Under the pieces are notes generated by a model. It made no database searches. It was given only the letters and a program-made list of their open reading frames with translations, and had not been told where the DNA came from. Shown piece by piece: positions 1 through 8,281 of a stretch of 64,000 nt of DNA (position 1 is the first letter of the stretch; each line of letters opens with the position of its first letter). This stretch comes from Lacrimispora amygdalina. Its GTDB lineage: Bacteria; Bacillota; Clostridia; Lachnospirales; Lachnospiraceae. The position numbers were made by a program, and so were the translations under genes. The stretch spans positions 1 to 64,000 of the forward strand of contig NZ_QOHO01000073.1 in NCBI RefSeq assembly GCF_003432035.1. Reading direction: 5' to 3'.

Positions 1-19
1 ACTATTTATAGTTTGTCAC

Positions 20-763
20 CTATACATTACTTTGTATGAATTTATTTAGCTTTTTCCTGAAATCCGCTGATTTTTTCTGGGAAACAGGAAGTTTATCATT
101 ATTATTTAAAAGAACTTCGTAACCTTTTATATTTTTTATATGTCTTAAATTCACCAGAATACTTTGATGACAGGCCTCAAAATTATACTTTTGCATCCTT
201 TCTGCTAAATTTTTCATTTTATCTATAAAAAAATATTCTTCATTTTGAAGTTTTATTTTTATTTTCCTATTGATATATTCGAAGTAAAAGATATCATTTA
301 CTTCAAAACTTTTTATTCTGCTTTCCAATTCTCCTGCTTTTGTGACTTCTAAAATCTCAAAATTTACAACCTCTATTTTGCCATGTTCTTCCTGAATATA
401 TTGTATAATTTCCTGAAGCTGACGTTCTACATTGTTTTTTGTAACAGGTTTTTCCAAAAAAGCAAATGCATGGACATAATTAACGGCTTGTCTGCAAAAT
501 TGTTTATAACTGGTCGTATAGATGACTTTCACATTCCTGTTCATTTCCCATATCATCTTACCAACCTGAATTCCATTGATTCCTGTTAACGCAATATCAA
601 GAAAAATCAAATCAAGCTTTCCCTCAAAACCAAGCAGTTCTTCCCCTGACTTAAAAATTAATATCTGAAATGGAATAGATCCGGATTTCATATAACTTTT
701 AACAAATTTCGCAATTCTGGCAGCATCTTTTTTATTATCATCACATATGGCGATTAAAAGCAT
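20..763 (-). CDS. LytTR-family response regulator (AgrA/LytR type)
   Basis: 247 aa. An N-terminal receiver domain (about 1-120) carries the acidic pair D8/D9, the phospho-acceptor D56 in the strand LDLIFLDIAL, and the conserved Lys in FLEKPV. The C-terminal half (about 140-240) has the pattern of a LytTR DNA-binding domain, including the SILVNLRHI segment typical of that fold. Such regulators are phosphorylated by GHKL-type sensor kinases and often control bacteriocin, quorum or surface genes. No kinase gene is intact beside it; the DNA to its right is decayed, so the partner may be left of the window or lost. An AGGAGG-type site precedes the ATG. Confidence 0.9.
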   Translation of the reverse strand: MLLIAICDDNKKDAARIAKFVKSYMKSGSIPFQILIFKSGEELLGFEGKLDLIFLDIALTGINGIQVGKMIWEMNRNVKVIYTTSYKQFCRQAVNYVHAFAFLEKPVTKNNVERQLQEIIQYIQEEHGKIEVVNFEILEVTKAGELESRIKSFEVNDIFYFEYINRKIKIKLQNEEYFFIDKMKNLAERMQKYNFEACHQSILVNLRHIKNIKGYEVLLNNNDKLPVSQKKSADFRKKLNKFIQSNV

Positions 764-915
764 TCATAACCTCCTCTTTTGATTTTTACATTATGGTACT
801 AAAAACGCTTTCATTCTATATCCTTTTGATGTACATTACAACCCAACTGCCAAAATTGTACACACTGAGTACTAATATTTGCACATTTACCTATCAATCG
901 TCACTTTTATAAAAA

Positions 916-964
916 CAAAAACAGAGCGGGTACCGAATTCTTTCTTCAATTCGATACCCGCTCT
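916..964 (-). terminator. Inverted repeat with U-tract on the minus strand
   Basis: A 17-bp near-perfect stem (923-939 with 948-964, one G-T pair) is followed on the minus strand by a T-rich run. It has the form of an intrinsic terminator for leftward transcription, but no intact leftward gene lies immediately upstream, which fits loss of a gene from the neighbouring decayed stretch. Confidence 0.4.
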
Positions 965-1579
965 ACACGTTTTCATCCATTCGTTACTTTATACCTCTCT
1001 TTAGATTTTTGTTGGTGCTTCTCTGGATGATTTTCTATATGAACTTGTTTTCGCTTCCCTTGCTGATCCCTTATGCAATATCAATTATTCTGCTTCCTAT
1101 TTTCATTCTTCTATGCTGTCATGGAACCATTGGGTTTAAATCACTGGATAGAACCAGCGAATAATTCTTAATATAGTCCTGACCAATCATAGGCACATCA
1201 ATGAATTGCCGGATCGTTCAGCCATGTTCCACGTCTGTGAACTGCTGGAATCCTATGGTCTGATCAATATGTGGGGAAACGTCTTATCTTTTGCCTGAGC
1301 ACTTTGTCAGTCAACAGGCGAAACAACTGTTTTGGTGGAATCGACCTCCTTTGGCTCTGTCTTATGAATTATTTTAAAAATCAGGTGTAACTTAATATCT
1401 TTTGTAGATGATATTATTATAAATCATAGCGCCCTATTTTGCAAGATATTTTATACTTTATTCATTATTTATTTTTCAATTGTAAAATTGTATATATTTA
1501 TTCAGATAATTGATTTTATTTAGACATTTTAATTGTTTATTCTCTTTTTGTCGATATTGTTATTATTTTGTCAATGTAA

Positions 1580-1607
1580 TTGTATTTTTGTAAACATATG
1601 GTATAAT
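1580..1607 (+). promoter_or_regulatory. Predicted sigma-A promoter of pncB
   Basis: TTGTAT (1580-1585), a 16-nt spacer and TATAAT (1602-1607) lie about 35 nt before the pncB start codon, in a very AT-rich region. Confidence 0.6.
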
Positions 1608-1640
1608 GTGCGAAAAGGATTTGTAAAAAGGAGAAAAACT

Positions 1641-3104
1641 ATGAGCCAGCGCAATTTAACTTTATTAACAGATCTCTATGAGTTAACCATGATGCAGGGT
1701 TACTTCAAAGAGAAAGATGCCAACGAGACCGTAATCTTCGATGCTTTTTACCGCAGTAATCCCGGCGGAAACGGTTATGCGATCTGCGCTGGTCTGGAAC
1801 AGGTAATTGAATATATAAAAGAACTGGAATTTAACAGTGAGGATGTGGACTACTTAAGGTCTACCGGACTGTTTGAGGAAGACTTTTTAGAATATCTGCT
1901 TCATTTTAGATTTTCAGGCGATATCTATGCCATACCGGAAGGAACCGTCATATTTCCCCGGGAACCCCTGGTAAAAGTCATCGCTCCCATCATGGAAGCA
2001 CAGTTAGTCGAGACGGCACTTCTCACGATCATTAACCATCAAAGCTTAATTGCCACAAAGACTGCCCGTGTGGTGTATGCCGCTGAGGGTGACGGGGTAA
2101 TGGAGTTTGGTCTGCGCCGCGCTCAGGGTCCTGATGCGGGAATCTATGGTGCCCGTGCTGCCATGATCGGAGGCTGTGTGGGAACCTCCAATGTCCTGGC
2201 AGGAAAGATGTTTAACGTTCCGGTTAAGGGTACACATGCCCACAGCTGGATTATGAGCTTTCCTGATGAACTGACTGCATTCCGCAGCTATGCGAAGCTT
2301 TATCCAAAAGCCTGTATTCTGCTAGTAGATACGTATGATACGCTTAAATCCGGTGTTCCGAATGCCATAAAGGTATTCAAAGAGATGAAAGAAGCTAATA
2401 TTCCTCTTACCAGCTACGGAATCCGGTTAGACAGCGGAGACCTTGCCTATCTCTCTAAAAAAGCCAAGAAAATGCTTACGGAAGCAGGCTTTCCTGATGC
2501 TATAATTTCTGCCTCCAACGACCTTGACGAAACGCTGATCAACAGCTTAAAGATCCAGGGTGCAACCATCAACTCATGGGGAGTGGGGACAAATTTAATT
2601 ACTTCCAAGGATTGTCCTTCTTTTGGAGGAGTGTATAAGCTGGCGGCTGTACTGGATCGTAAGACTGGTGAGTTTAATCCGAAAATAAAGCTTTCAGAAA
2701 ATGCTGAGAAGATTACGAATCCGGGAAATAAAGCCATCAAACGTATTTACAGCAGAGAGACCGGCAAGATAATTGCTGATTTAATCTGTCTGGAGGGAGA
2801 AGTATATGATGAAAATCATTCTCTTCTTCTCTTTGATCCCATTGAAACCTGGAAAAAAACACACCTTGCCCCAAATACTTATACCATGAGGGATTTACTG
2901 ATTCCTGTATTCCAGGGTGGTAAATGCGTCTATGAGTCTCCTGCCGTTATGGATATCCAGACTTATTGTAAAAAAGAGCTTGATACGCTTTGGGATGAAT
3001 CCAGGCGTCTGGTAAATCCTCATGAGGTCCACGTTGATTTATCAAAGCCGCTCTGGAACATGAAAAACCAGCTGCTGGACAATTACCATTTTCAGGAATC
3101 CTGA
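1641..3104 (+). CDS. pncB: Nicotinate phosphoribosyltransferase
   Basis: 487 aa. The enzyme joins nicotinate and PRPP to give nicotinate mononucleotide in the Preiss-Handler salvage route to NAD. The start follows the usual family opening (NLTLLTDLYELTMMQGY), and the conserved central block with GARAAMIGG, VPVKGTHAHSW and the RLDSGDLAYLS phosphate-binding segment is present. An upstream in-frame ATG (1533) exists, but AAAAGGAGAAAAACT directly before 1641 and the promoter at 1580-1607 fix the start here. Monocistronic: a terminator follows and the next gene is on the other strand. Confidence 0.95.
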   Translation: MSQRNLTLLTDLYELTMMQGYFKEKDANETVIFDAFYRSNPGGNGYAICAGLEQVIEYIKELEFNSEDVDYLRSTGLFEEDFLEYLLHFRFSGDIYAIPEGTVIFPREPLVKVIAPIMEAQLVETALLTIINHQSLIATKTARVVYAAEGDGVMEFGLRRAQGPDAGIYGARAAMIGGCVGTSNVLAGKMFNVPVKGTHAHSWIMSFPDELTAFRSYAKLYPKACILLVDTYDTLKSGVPNAIKVFKEMKEANIPLTSYGIRLDSGDLAYLSKKAKKMLTEAGFPDAIISASNDLDETLINSLKIQGATINSWGVGTNLITSKDCPSFGGVYKLAAVLDRKTGEFNPKIKLSENAEKITNPGNKAIKRIYSRETGKIIADLICLEGEVYDENHSLLLFDPIETWKKTHLAPNTYTMRDLLIPVFQGGKCVYESPAVMDIQTYCKKELDTLWDESRRLVNPHEVHVDLSKPLWNMKNQLLDNYHFQES

Positions 3105-3118
3105 TTTTATTAAGACAC

Positions 3119-3160
3119 AAAAAACGGTGGTCGTTTACAGACTGCCGTTTTCCTTTTATT
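3119..3160 (+). terminator. pncB terminator
   Basis: A 12-bp stem with AAAACGG and CCGTTTT outer arms, about 15 nt after the pncB stop, is followed by a T-rich run. A second hairpin (about 3287-3318, GCCGGTA/TACCGGC arms) sits between here and the next gene and ends in CCTCCCTTTTT on the plus strand; nothing else is seen in 3161-3341. Confidence 0.65.
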
Positions 3161-3341
3161 GTTCACATTCTGGTCACAATATTGTTACAAGCCGGACAAA
3201 CTCTCTTCATATTTTACAGATATACTGAAATCATCAGAAAAAGATGTTGCCAACATACTTTGAGATAAGAATTTTTTTCATAATTGCCGGTATTCCTCGT
3301 AAGGGATACCGGCTCCTCCCTTTTTAAGGGGTATTTATTTT

Positions 3342-3527
3342 TTACATCTGCTTCTTCACTACAGAATAATCGTCGCCATATTTAAAGTGAGGACAGCTTT
3401 GATGAGAATCACTTAAAAAACGCATCATCTCATCCTCGTCCAAATTTATTACACACTCATAATATTCATAGTCTTCATTGTATTGATAATACATACAATA
3501 TTCACAACTGCTTTTCTTTGCCATCAT
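3342..3527 (-). CDS. Small Cys-rich protein (DUF6472-like)
   Basis: 61 aa, acidic and tyrosine-rich, with cysteines in CEYCMYY, ECVIN and SCPHF: four to five Cys that could bind a metal. It resembles short clostridial proteins annotated DUF6472; function unknown. Its start overlaps the stop of the acyltransferase gene upstream (ATGA-type overlap), so the two are translationally coupled. Two adjacent ATG codons (3527 and 3524) follow AAAGGAG; either could be used. Confidence 0.75.
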   Translation of the reverse strand: MMAKKSSCEYCMYYQYNEDYEYYECVINLDEDEMMRFLSDSHQSCPHFKYGDDYSVVKKQM

Positions 3528-4594
3528 TTTTCTCCTTTATCTGTCATTCCCCGTTTCCATATCAGTTCCATAATCCGCTTTAACAGTTTCAGAACCGTTT
3601 CATCCAGTAACCAGGCCACGACCAGAGAAATTAATAATGTCAGCGCCGTCAGGCAGAGGATTTTGGGAACATAAAAATGTCTGATCCAGGTTTTTTCTAT
3701 TATTACAGCGGATAACTGTCCCAATACCAGATAATGGATTAAATACACGGAATAACTGTGTCTGCTGATAAAACCACATGCTTTTGTTATCAGTGGGATT
3801 GATACGTTTCCATAAAACTCAAAAAACAGAAAAATGGATGAAGCTATGGCTGTCACAGTAGGAGCCAGATCATGAATTCCCGGTGTAAAGGAAGGCGTAA
3901 AGCACTTCTGAAACATTGTCAGCGCAAATCCTGCAAGACCTGCTGCTGCAAAAGGAAGGTATCTGCTGTTGTGATATAAGCGCTTTAAGGAATATCCCAG
4001 CACAAAGTAAATCAGCCAGCCTTTAAATATCATGTATTGAAAAGACTCTTCCGCTAAAAAACCAAGCGGTCGCAGATAGACCAAAAGGCTTTGAATGATA
4101 AGAATCATAGCCAGAAAAATCTTTAACTCATGGTCGTTCATGGCACGGAGCATACGTGACAAAAAGGGGGCGCATAGATACAACGCAAGAATCACATACA
4201 TAAACCACATATGGGGAGCCATAGGTGTAGTTTCCGTCAGCCATCCCAAAAACCAGGCTTTCATATGCTCAACGGCAGTGAGTTTTTCCTGCCCCAGATA
4301 TACATTATAGTAGAAATAAAAGATCCCGGTATAGAATCCAAATGGAATGACAATGGTGCGAAACCTGTTTATATAGAATGCCAGAATGTTCTCTGTTCCA
4401 TGATCAAGAATAAACAAACCGCTGAGCATAAAATAGATACCTACAAAGGACAAAAGCACAGGCATGAAAGCAGCGGAAAAAAACCACTGTTTGTCATTGG
4501 CTGCTTCAGCCGGAATGGAATGCACCATAATAATTGCGATAACTGCAATTACCCGCAGATAATCATACTGTATTTCCCGATTTTTCCGTTCCAT
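3524..4594 (-). CDS. Acyltransferase family 3 membrane protein
   Basis: 356 aa with about ten predicted membrane helices. The N-terminal block (REIQYDYLRVIAVIAIIMVH, with the catalytic-type His) and HMWFMYVILALYLCAPFL are typical of the acyltransferase-3 superfamily, which O-acylates cell-surface polysaccharides, peptidoglycan or lipids using a cytoplasmic acyl donor. The substrate cannot be told from sequence. It is upstream of, and overlaps, the small Cys-rich gene; an AAGGTG site precedes the start. Confidence 0.9.
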   Translation of the reverse strand: MERKNREIQYDYLRVIAVIAIIMVHSIPAEAANDKQWFFSAAFMPVLLSFVGIYFMLSGLFILDHGTENILAFYINRFRTIVIPFGFYTGIFYFYYNVYLGQEKLTAVEHMKAWFLGWLTETTPMAPHMWFMYVILALYLCAPFLSRMLRAMNDHELKIFLAMILIIQSLLVYLRPLGFLAEESFQYMIFKGWLIYFVLGYSLKRLYHNSRYLPFAAAGLAGFALTMFQKCFTPSFTPGIHDLAPTVTAIASSIFLFFEFYGNVSIPLITKACGFISRHSYSVYLIHYLVLGQLSAVIIEKTWIRHFYVPKILCLTALTLLISLVVAWLLDETVLKLLKRIMELIWKRGMTDKGEK

Positions 4595-4683
4595 ACTTCA
4601 CCTTAAGCCTCCTTTTTTTCTATTGCAAAGTATATCATAAAAAATCTGCTTTTGACAATTTTTTTATTTTTACAAAAAAACAG

Positions 4684-4712
4684 TAGACAAATGAGAATAC
4701 CTGTGATATTAT
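4684..4712 (+). promoter_or_regulatory. Promoter of tRNA-Glu
   Basis: TAGACA (4684-4689), a 17-nt spacer and TATTAT (4707-4712) lie 28 nt before the mature tRNA 5' end. Confidence 0.65.
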
Positions 4713-4740
4713 AATGAAGCTGTCAGCGATGACAGGCAAC

Positions 4741-4812
4741 GGCCTATTGGTCAAGCGGTCAAGACGCCGCCCTCTCACGGCGGAAACCCGGGTTCGATTC
4801 CCGGATAGGTCA
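4741..4812 (+). tRNA. tRNA-Glu (anticodon CTC)
   Basis: Cloverleaf visible: 7-bp acceptor stem (GGCCTAT with ATAGGTC, one G-U), a 5-bp anticodon stem CCGCC/GGCGG around loop CTCTCAC (anticodon CTC at 4774-4776), and a T arm with GGTTCGATTCC. The discriminator base is A and CCA is not encoded. It stands alone, with its own promoter and terminator. Confidence 0.95.
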
Positions 4813-4815
4813 TAA

Positions 4816-4860
4816 TAAAAAACTGAGTTTTCGAATTGAAAACTCAGTTTTTTTATTTTT
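4816..4860 (+). terminator. Terminator of tRNA-Glu
   Basis: A perfect stem (AAAACTGAGTTTTC with its complement, about 4818-4849) is followed by a long T-run, starting a few bases after the tRNA 3' end. Confidence 0.85.
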
Positions 4861-4876
4861 TTACCATATTTCTTTG

Positions 4877-4923
4877 CAAAAAACATGGGCAGGACATTTT
4901 TAAACGTCTCATACCCATGTTTT
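4877..4923 (-). terminator. Terminator of the flavodoxin operon
   Basis: Stem AAAACATGGG (4880-4889) with CCCATGTTTT (4914-4923), followed on the minus strand by T residues, just after the flavodoxin stop. Confidence 0.75.
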
Positions 4924-4929
4924 CTATGA

Positions 4930-5352
4930 TTATGCAAGTGCCTTTCCAAGTTCAATACACTGGGCAGCTCCATCCTCGTCAGGCTCATTGTTGCAGATCA
5001 CGCTGTCATGCACCAATACGGCACCCAGGGATTTTACAGAATCTTCCCAATTGCGCATCCATTCACCGTCTCCCCAGCCATAAGAGCCAAATAACGCGAT
5101 CTTCTTTCCATTCAGCCTGGACTCACAGCTCTTAAACATCGGCTCAAATTCGCCATCCTCTAATTCTTCGCTTCCCATGGAAGGGCAGCCAAAGGAAACA
5201 GCATCGTATTCATCCATCTGATCTGCACTAAACTCAGAAGCTGTAAACAAAGCTGCATCTGCACCTGCTGCCTTAGCACCTTCCAGCACCTTATTTGCCA
5301 TAGCTTCCGTATTACCGGTTCCGCTCCAATAAACAACTGCGACTTTACTCAT
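4930..5352 (-). CDS. Flavodoxin, short-chain
   Basis: 140 aa, the usual length for a short-chain flavodoxin. The FMN phosphate loop WSGTGNTEAMA is at residues 9-19, with the isoalloxazine-binding loops near FGCPSMGSEEL and FGSYGWGDGEW. It carries electrons at low potential in the cytoplasm and typically replaces ferredoxin when iron is scarce. It lies 32 nt downstream of the DUF3793 gene and is probably co-transcribed with it from the operator-bearing promoter near 6040. Confidence 0.93.
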   Translation of the reverse strand: MSKVAVVYWSGTGNTEAMANKVLEGAKAAGADAALFTASEFSADQMDEYDAVSFGCPSMGSEELEDGEFEPMFKSCESRLNGKKIALFGSYGWGDGEWMRNWEDSVKSLGAVLVHDSVICNNEPDEDGAAQCIELGKALA

Positions 5353-5384
5353 CTTATCCTACCTCTTTCTTTCCTTTTATTTGC

Positions 5385-5939
5385 TTAAGCAGCTACCGTA
5401 AGCTGCCAGACCGTCCTTCCATTTCTCCAGAGCCGTGAATATATGGTCCTGCATTTTTGATATCTGGCAAACGTTTTCACCGCTTCACATTCATTGCAAT
5501 ATACTTTCCAGCAGCCTAAGCACTTACAGTTTTTTCCTGAGTTGCGGATAAATCCAATTACGTCTCCAAGCGGGTATCCAAGAAATAACCCGATTTCATG
5601 AGGGAAACCTTCCTCCTCTTTCAGACGGATTTTTAATCTGGCAAGGGCAAGGTCCACATCCATGGTTTCATATCCGTAATTTTTTAAAAATCTGCTTACT
5701 CCCGGCCGGTTTAAATCCTTCATTAAATGAGACTTTCGATATACATAAATCAGAGCCTTATTCCCGCGTCTGTATAATTCAATCAATGATATTCCTTTTT
5801 CTCCCAGCTGCAGGTTTAAATATTCCAGCTGGCGGTTCAGTTCCTCTTTCGATGTAAAGGAATGATTAAACAGATTTGCGGTTTTCAAAGAAGCCAGGGT
5901 TGGGGAACAATATTCAATTAAATGCCTTTCCAGTAACAT
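5385..5939 (-). CDS. DUF3793 family protein
   Basis: 184 aa. Matches the clostridial DUF3793 family: an opening ERHLIEYCSPTLASLKTANLF, the motif GNKALIYVYR, the block PHEIGLFLGYPLGDVIGFI, and a Cys cluster CKCLGCWKVYCNEC near residue 145. Function unknown; the family sits beside flavodoxin and iron-transport genes in many clostridia. Upstream in-frame ATGs at 5972 and 5945 are possible, but the GGAGG at about 5947-5951 is best spaced for 5939. First gene of a two-gene operon with flavodoxin. Confidence 0.85.
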   Translation of the reverse strand: MLLERHLIEYCSPTLASLKTANLFNHSFTSKEELNRQLEYLNLQLGEKGISLIELYRRGNKALIYVYRKSHLMKDLNRPGVSRFLKNYGYETMDVDLALARLKIRLKEEEGFPHEIGLFLGYPLGDVIGFIRNSGKNCKCLGCWKVYCNECEAVKTFARYQKCRTIYSRLWRNGRTVWQLTVAA

Positions 5940-6016
5940 ATCCATACCTCCATCTTGAAATTTGTTTCCCACTTATCATTTAAAAACTGTAACCGCCTGT
6001 TTTGCATGGTGCACAG

Positions 6017-6032
6017 GTTAGTTTTAACTAAC
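6017..6032. promoter_or_regulatory. Palindromic operator (metalloregulator-like)
   Basis: GTTAGTTTTAACTAAC has 7-nt perfect arms around TT. It begins 8 nt downstream of the predicted -10 box, so a bound protein would block initiation. The sequence resembles DtxR/IdeR-family boxes (TTAGGTTAG-type half-sites). Given a flavodoxin downstream, iron control is the simplest reading, but this is inference. Confidence 0.5.
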
Positions 6033-6039
6033 AACTATA

Positions 6040-6068
6040 TAAATACCATATTTTCATCTGTCAGGCAA
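6040..6068 (-). promoter_or_regulatory. Predicted promoter of DUF3793-flavodoxin operon
   Basis: On the minus strand, TTGCCT (6063-6068), a 17-nt spacer and TATTTA (6040-6045). Confidence 0.5.
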
Positions 6069-6214
6069 TACCGTTTTTGCTTAATGGGAATTTTTCTACT
6101 ATATGATAGTATCTGCAGAGAGGATATTGTTACTGTACCAATTTCTGTCATAATTTCTTCATTGTTTTCATACTATTTTTAGATCCTGGTCAAAATTCCT
6201 TTACATTTACCATG

Positions 6215-6229
6215 TATGATATTATCATA
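6215..6229. promoter_or_regulatory. 7-1-7 palindrome
   Basis: TATGATATTATCATA is a perfect inverted repeat with one central base, the geometry of Fur/PerR-family operators, although the bases only partly match the Fur consensus. It is not near an obvious start codon. Confidence 0.3.
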
Positions 6230-6387
6230 AACATGAAAGATCCCACAAAGTGGTCAGAGCGCTTTCTACATATGTTTTCTAAGTCGGCAGAGTTGCTCTG
6301 AAAAGCTTCTTTGCCGGCTCAACCTAAAAATGTGATTAAAAATCGTCAATATTGCATTCCTGAATCCAGGGATTTCATATATATATT

Positions 6388-6434
6388 CTAAAGAGGAAGC
6401 TTCAGCCAGTAATGGTCTGCAGCTTCCTCTTTAT
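6388..6434 (-). terminator. Terminator of the sugar-acid operon
   Basis: Stem AAAGAGGAAGCT (6390-6401) with AGCTTCCTCTTT (6421-6432), immediately after the SDR stop codon on the minus strand. Confidence 0.75.
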
Positions 6435-6446
6435 TGTGGACTAACT

Positions 6447-7211
6447 CTATTTTACAAGATATCCGCCATCTACCGGAATGGCAGTTCCGTTTAAATAATC
6501 GGAAGCGGAGGATGCAAGGAATAGTACCGGTCCCTTTAAATCTTCCGGTGTTCCCCATCTGCCGGCTGGTATTCTTACGGTGCATTCATCTTTTCTGGAC
6601 TGAGTCATATTTGCACACATCTCAGTATCCATATAGCCGGGGCAGATGCAGTTGATGTTGATTCCCCGTCCTGCACAGTCTACGGCAAGACTCTTGGTCA
6701 GCTGGGAAACTGCGCCTTTTGTGGCGGTATAAGCAGGTACGGTGGTGCCACCAAACCATGTAACCATGGAACCGATGGTGATGATCTTACCTCCTGTTGA
6801 CTGGGCAAGCATAACCTTTAACGCTTTCTGAATCATGATAAATACGTGGTTTAAATTAATATCCACGACCAGATCCCACTCTTCCATGGGGAATTCCTCA
6901 GGCAGATGTCTTCTTTGAATTCCGGCTGCCGGAATCAGCACATCAAGCTTTCCTTCTAAAAGATCCATGGACTCATCAAAGATCCGGTTTATATCCTCGC
7001 GGTCTGCCAGATTCCCCGCTACGCCGTAGGCTTCATAGCCTTTATCCTGATATTCCTTTACCACCTGTTTCAGTTTTTCTTCCTGTACATCAATCAGCAC
7101 TACTTTACAGCCGGCTTCCAAAAGACCCTCTGCCATTCCTCTGGATAACCCCTGAGCACCTCCAGTTACAATACAATGCTTTCCTGTTACATCAAATTTG
7201 TTTGATATCAT
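6447..7211 (-). CDS. SDR-family oxidoreductase (KduD-like)
   Basis: 254 aa classical short-chain dehydrogenase. The Rossmann motif CIVTGGAQGLSRG is near residues 13-25, the catalytic Ser is in IGSMVTW, the YxxxK pair in AYTATKG, and the C-terminal PVDGGYL is typical of the 2-deoxy-D-gluconate/gluconate 3-dehydrogenase group. It probably interconverts a keto sugar acid with NAD(H). It is the last gene of the operon, 15 nt downstream of the Zn-dehydrogenase. Exact substrate unknown. Confidence 0.88.
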   Translation of the reverse strand: MISNKFDVTGKHCIVTGGAQGLSRGMAEGLLEAGCKVVLIDVQEEKLKQVVKEYQDKGYEAYGVAGNLADREDINRIFDESMDLLEGKLDVLIPAAGIQRRHLPEEFPMEEWDLVVDINLNHVFIMIQKALKVMLAQSTGGKIITIGSMVTWFGGTTVPAYTATKGAVSQLTKSLAVDCAGRGININCICPGYMDTEMCANMTQSRKDECTVRIPAGRWGTPEDLKGPVLFLASSASDYLNGTAIPVDGGYLVK

Positions 7212-7226
7212 GTCTGTTCCTCCCTG

Positions 7227-8249
7227 CTAATCAAATAATATTACGGTCTTTTTTACTGCCGGATCCGGATTTTCCATATTCTTAAATACCTTTTCAATTT
7301 CACTGAATTTTACAAAGGTTGTGGCAAGACCTTCTAACTGGTATTTTCCCTCTGCCATGTTCTTTGCTACAGGCTGAAACTGATAGGCGCTCATTCTGCT
7401 TCCTATAATATCAAGTTCCCGCTTGTTAATATCCGCCTGACTGAAACTTTCCGGTTTATCTGAAAATCCCATGGGGATCACTCTGCCTGCGTTGCATACG
7501 ATTCCCGGCTGTAAGAGGAGCGTGAGACTTCCCGGGAAGCAGGCGGAATCAAATGCAGCCGTACAGCCGTGTCCGCCGGTAATCTGAGATATTCTTTCGG
7601 CAATATTTTCTGTTTTGCTGTTAATGGTTTCATCTGCTCCAAAGGATTTTGCCCGTTTTAAAGACTCGTCGTCAATATCACAGCAGACCACCTTTGCGCC
7701 GATCACCTTGCATGCCTGAAGAATAATGGTTCCAATGGTTCCTGTTCCAAGGATAAATACCGTATCATCAGGCTGAATTCTGCCCCGTTTTGTGCAGTGG
7801 GCCCCAATGGCAATTGGCTCGATTAAGGCAGCGTCTTTCCATGGAATGGAATCTTCTATTTTATATACATCATCTTCGGGTGCTGTAAAATATTCTCTCC
7901 ACCCTCCGTCGGTACCGCTTCCTCTCACCAGCACATGCTCGCACACTTCTTCTCTTCCATGGGTGCACTGATAGCATTCGCCGCAGGTGATGATTAAGTC
8001 TACTACTACGTGGTCTCCAACTTTGACATTTGTAACATTTTTACCTGTTTTTGCCACAATTCCGGCATTTTCATGACCAGGCACCAGAGGATAGGTGGAG
8101 CAGGGATTCTCACCTCTGTAGATATGTAAATCGCTGCCGCATACACCGGCTGATTTCATCTGAATTAACACTTCATTATCTTTCGGTTCCGGTATGGGAA
8201 TTTCACGTATCTCATAATGAAACGGACTGGTAATTACACAAGACTTCAT
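7227..8249 (-). CDS. Zinc-dependent alcohol/sugar dehydrogenase (RspB-like)
   Basis: 340 aa MDR-family dehydrogenase. The catalytic zinc site is GVCGSDLHIY with PGHENAG; the structural zinc is held by Cys in ITCGECYQCTHGREEVC; the cofactor loop is ILGTGTIGTI. It follows a ManD/RspA-like dehydratase gene by 32 nt, and such pairs (rspA-rspB, or mannonate/galactonate routes) oxidise sugar acids. An in-frame upstream ATG at 8348 would add 33 unrelated residues inside the previous gene; AGGAGGAAATAACA before 8249 decides the start. Confidence 0.9.
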   Translation of the reverse strand: MKSCVITSPFHYEIREIPIPEPKDNEVLIQMKSAGVCGSDLHIYRGENPCSTYPLVPGHENAGIVAKTGKNVTNVKVGDHVVVDLIITCGECYQCTHGREEVCEHVLVRGSGTDGGWREYFTAPEDDVYKIEDSIPWKDAALIEPIAIGAHCTKRGRIQPDDTVFILGTGTIGTIILQACKVIGAKVVCCDIDDESLKRAKSFGADETINSKTENIAERISQITGGHGCTAAFDSACFPGSLTLLLQPGIVCNAGRVIPMGFSDKPESFSQADINKRELDIIGSRMSAYQFQPVAKNMAEGKYQLEGLATTFVKFSEIEKVFKNMENPDPAVKKTVILFD

Positions 8250-8281
8250 TGTTATTTCCTCCTTGTTTCTTCTACTATTAA

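Larger units (their letters stand above)
764..1640. other. Long gene-poor stretch with decayed coding remnants
   Basis: No intact gene was found. A short hydrophobic reading frame, open from about 913 and with an ATG at 1027, runs to TAA 1162-1164 and looks like one or two membrane helices. About 1180-1378 gives protein-like segments in two frames (one with CELLESYGLINMWGN, the next with FVSQQAKQLFWWN), as expected of a frameshifted, dying gene. I do not recognise the family. From 1380 the DNA is very AT-rich and leads into the pncB promoter. Confidence 0.4.
5940..6446. other. Intergenic region with promoter, operator and palindrome
   Basis: No gene is supported. It holds the leftward DUF3793 promoter and operator (6017-6068), an isolated 15-nt palindrome (6215-6229) and the terminator of the SDR gene (6390-6432). 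Between 6230 and 6389 I see nothing convincing on either strand. Confidence 0.5.

Noticed and set aside
1533-1640. N-terminal extension of pncB
   Set aside because: The extra 36 residues overlap the predicted promoter and have no family similarity; AAAAGGAG precedes 1641.
5955-6182. Plus-strand 75-aa ORF over the DUF3793 promoter
   Set aside because: No ribosome site, no recognisable features, and it spans the operator and promoter of the opposite gene.
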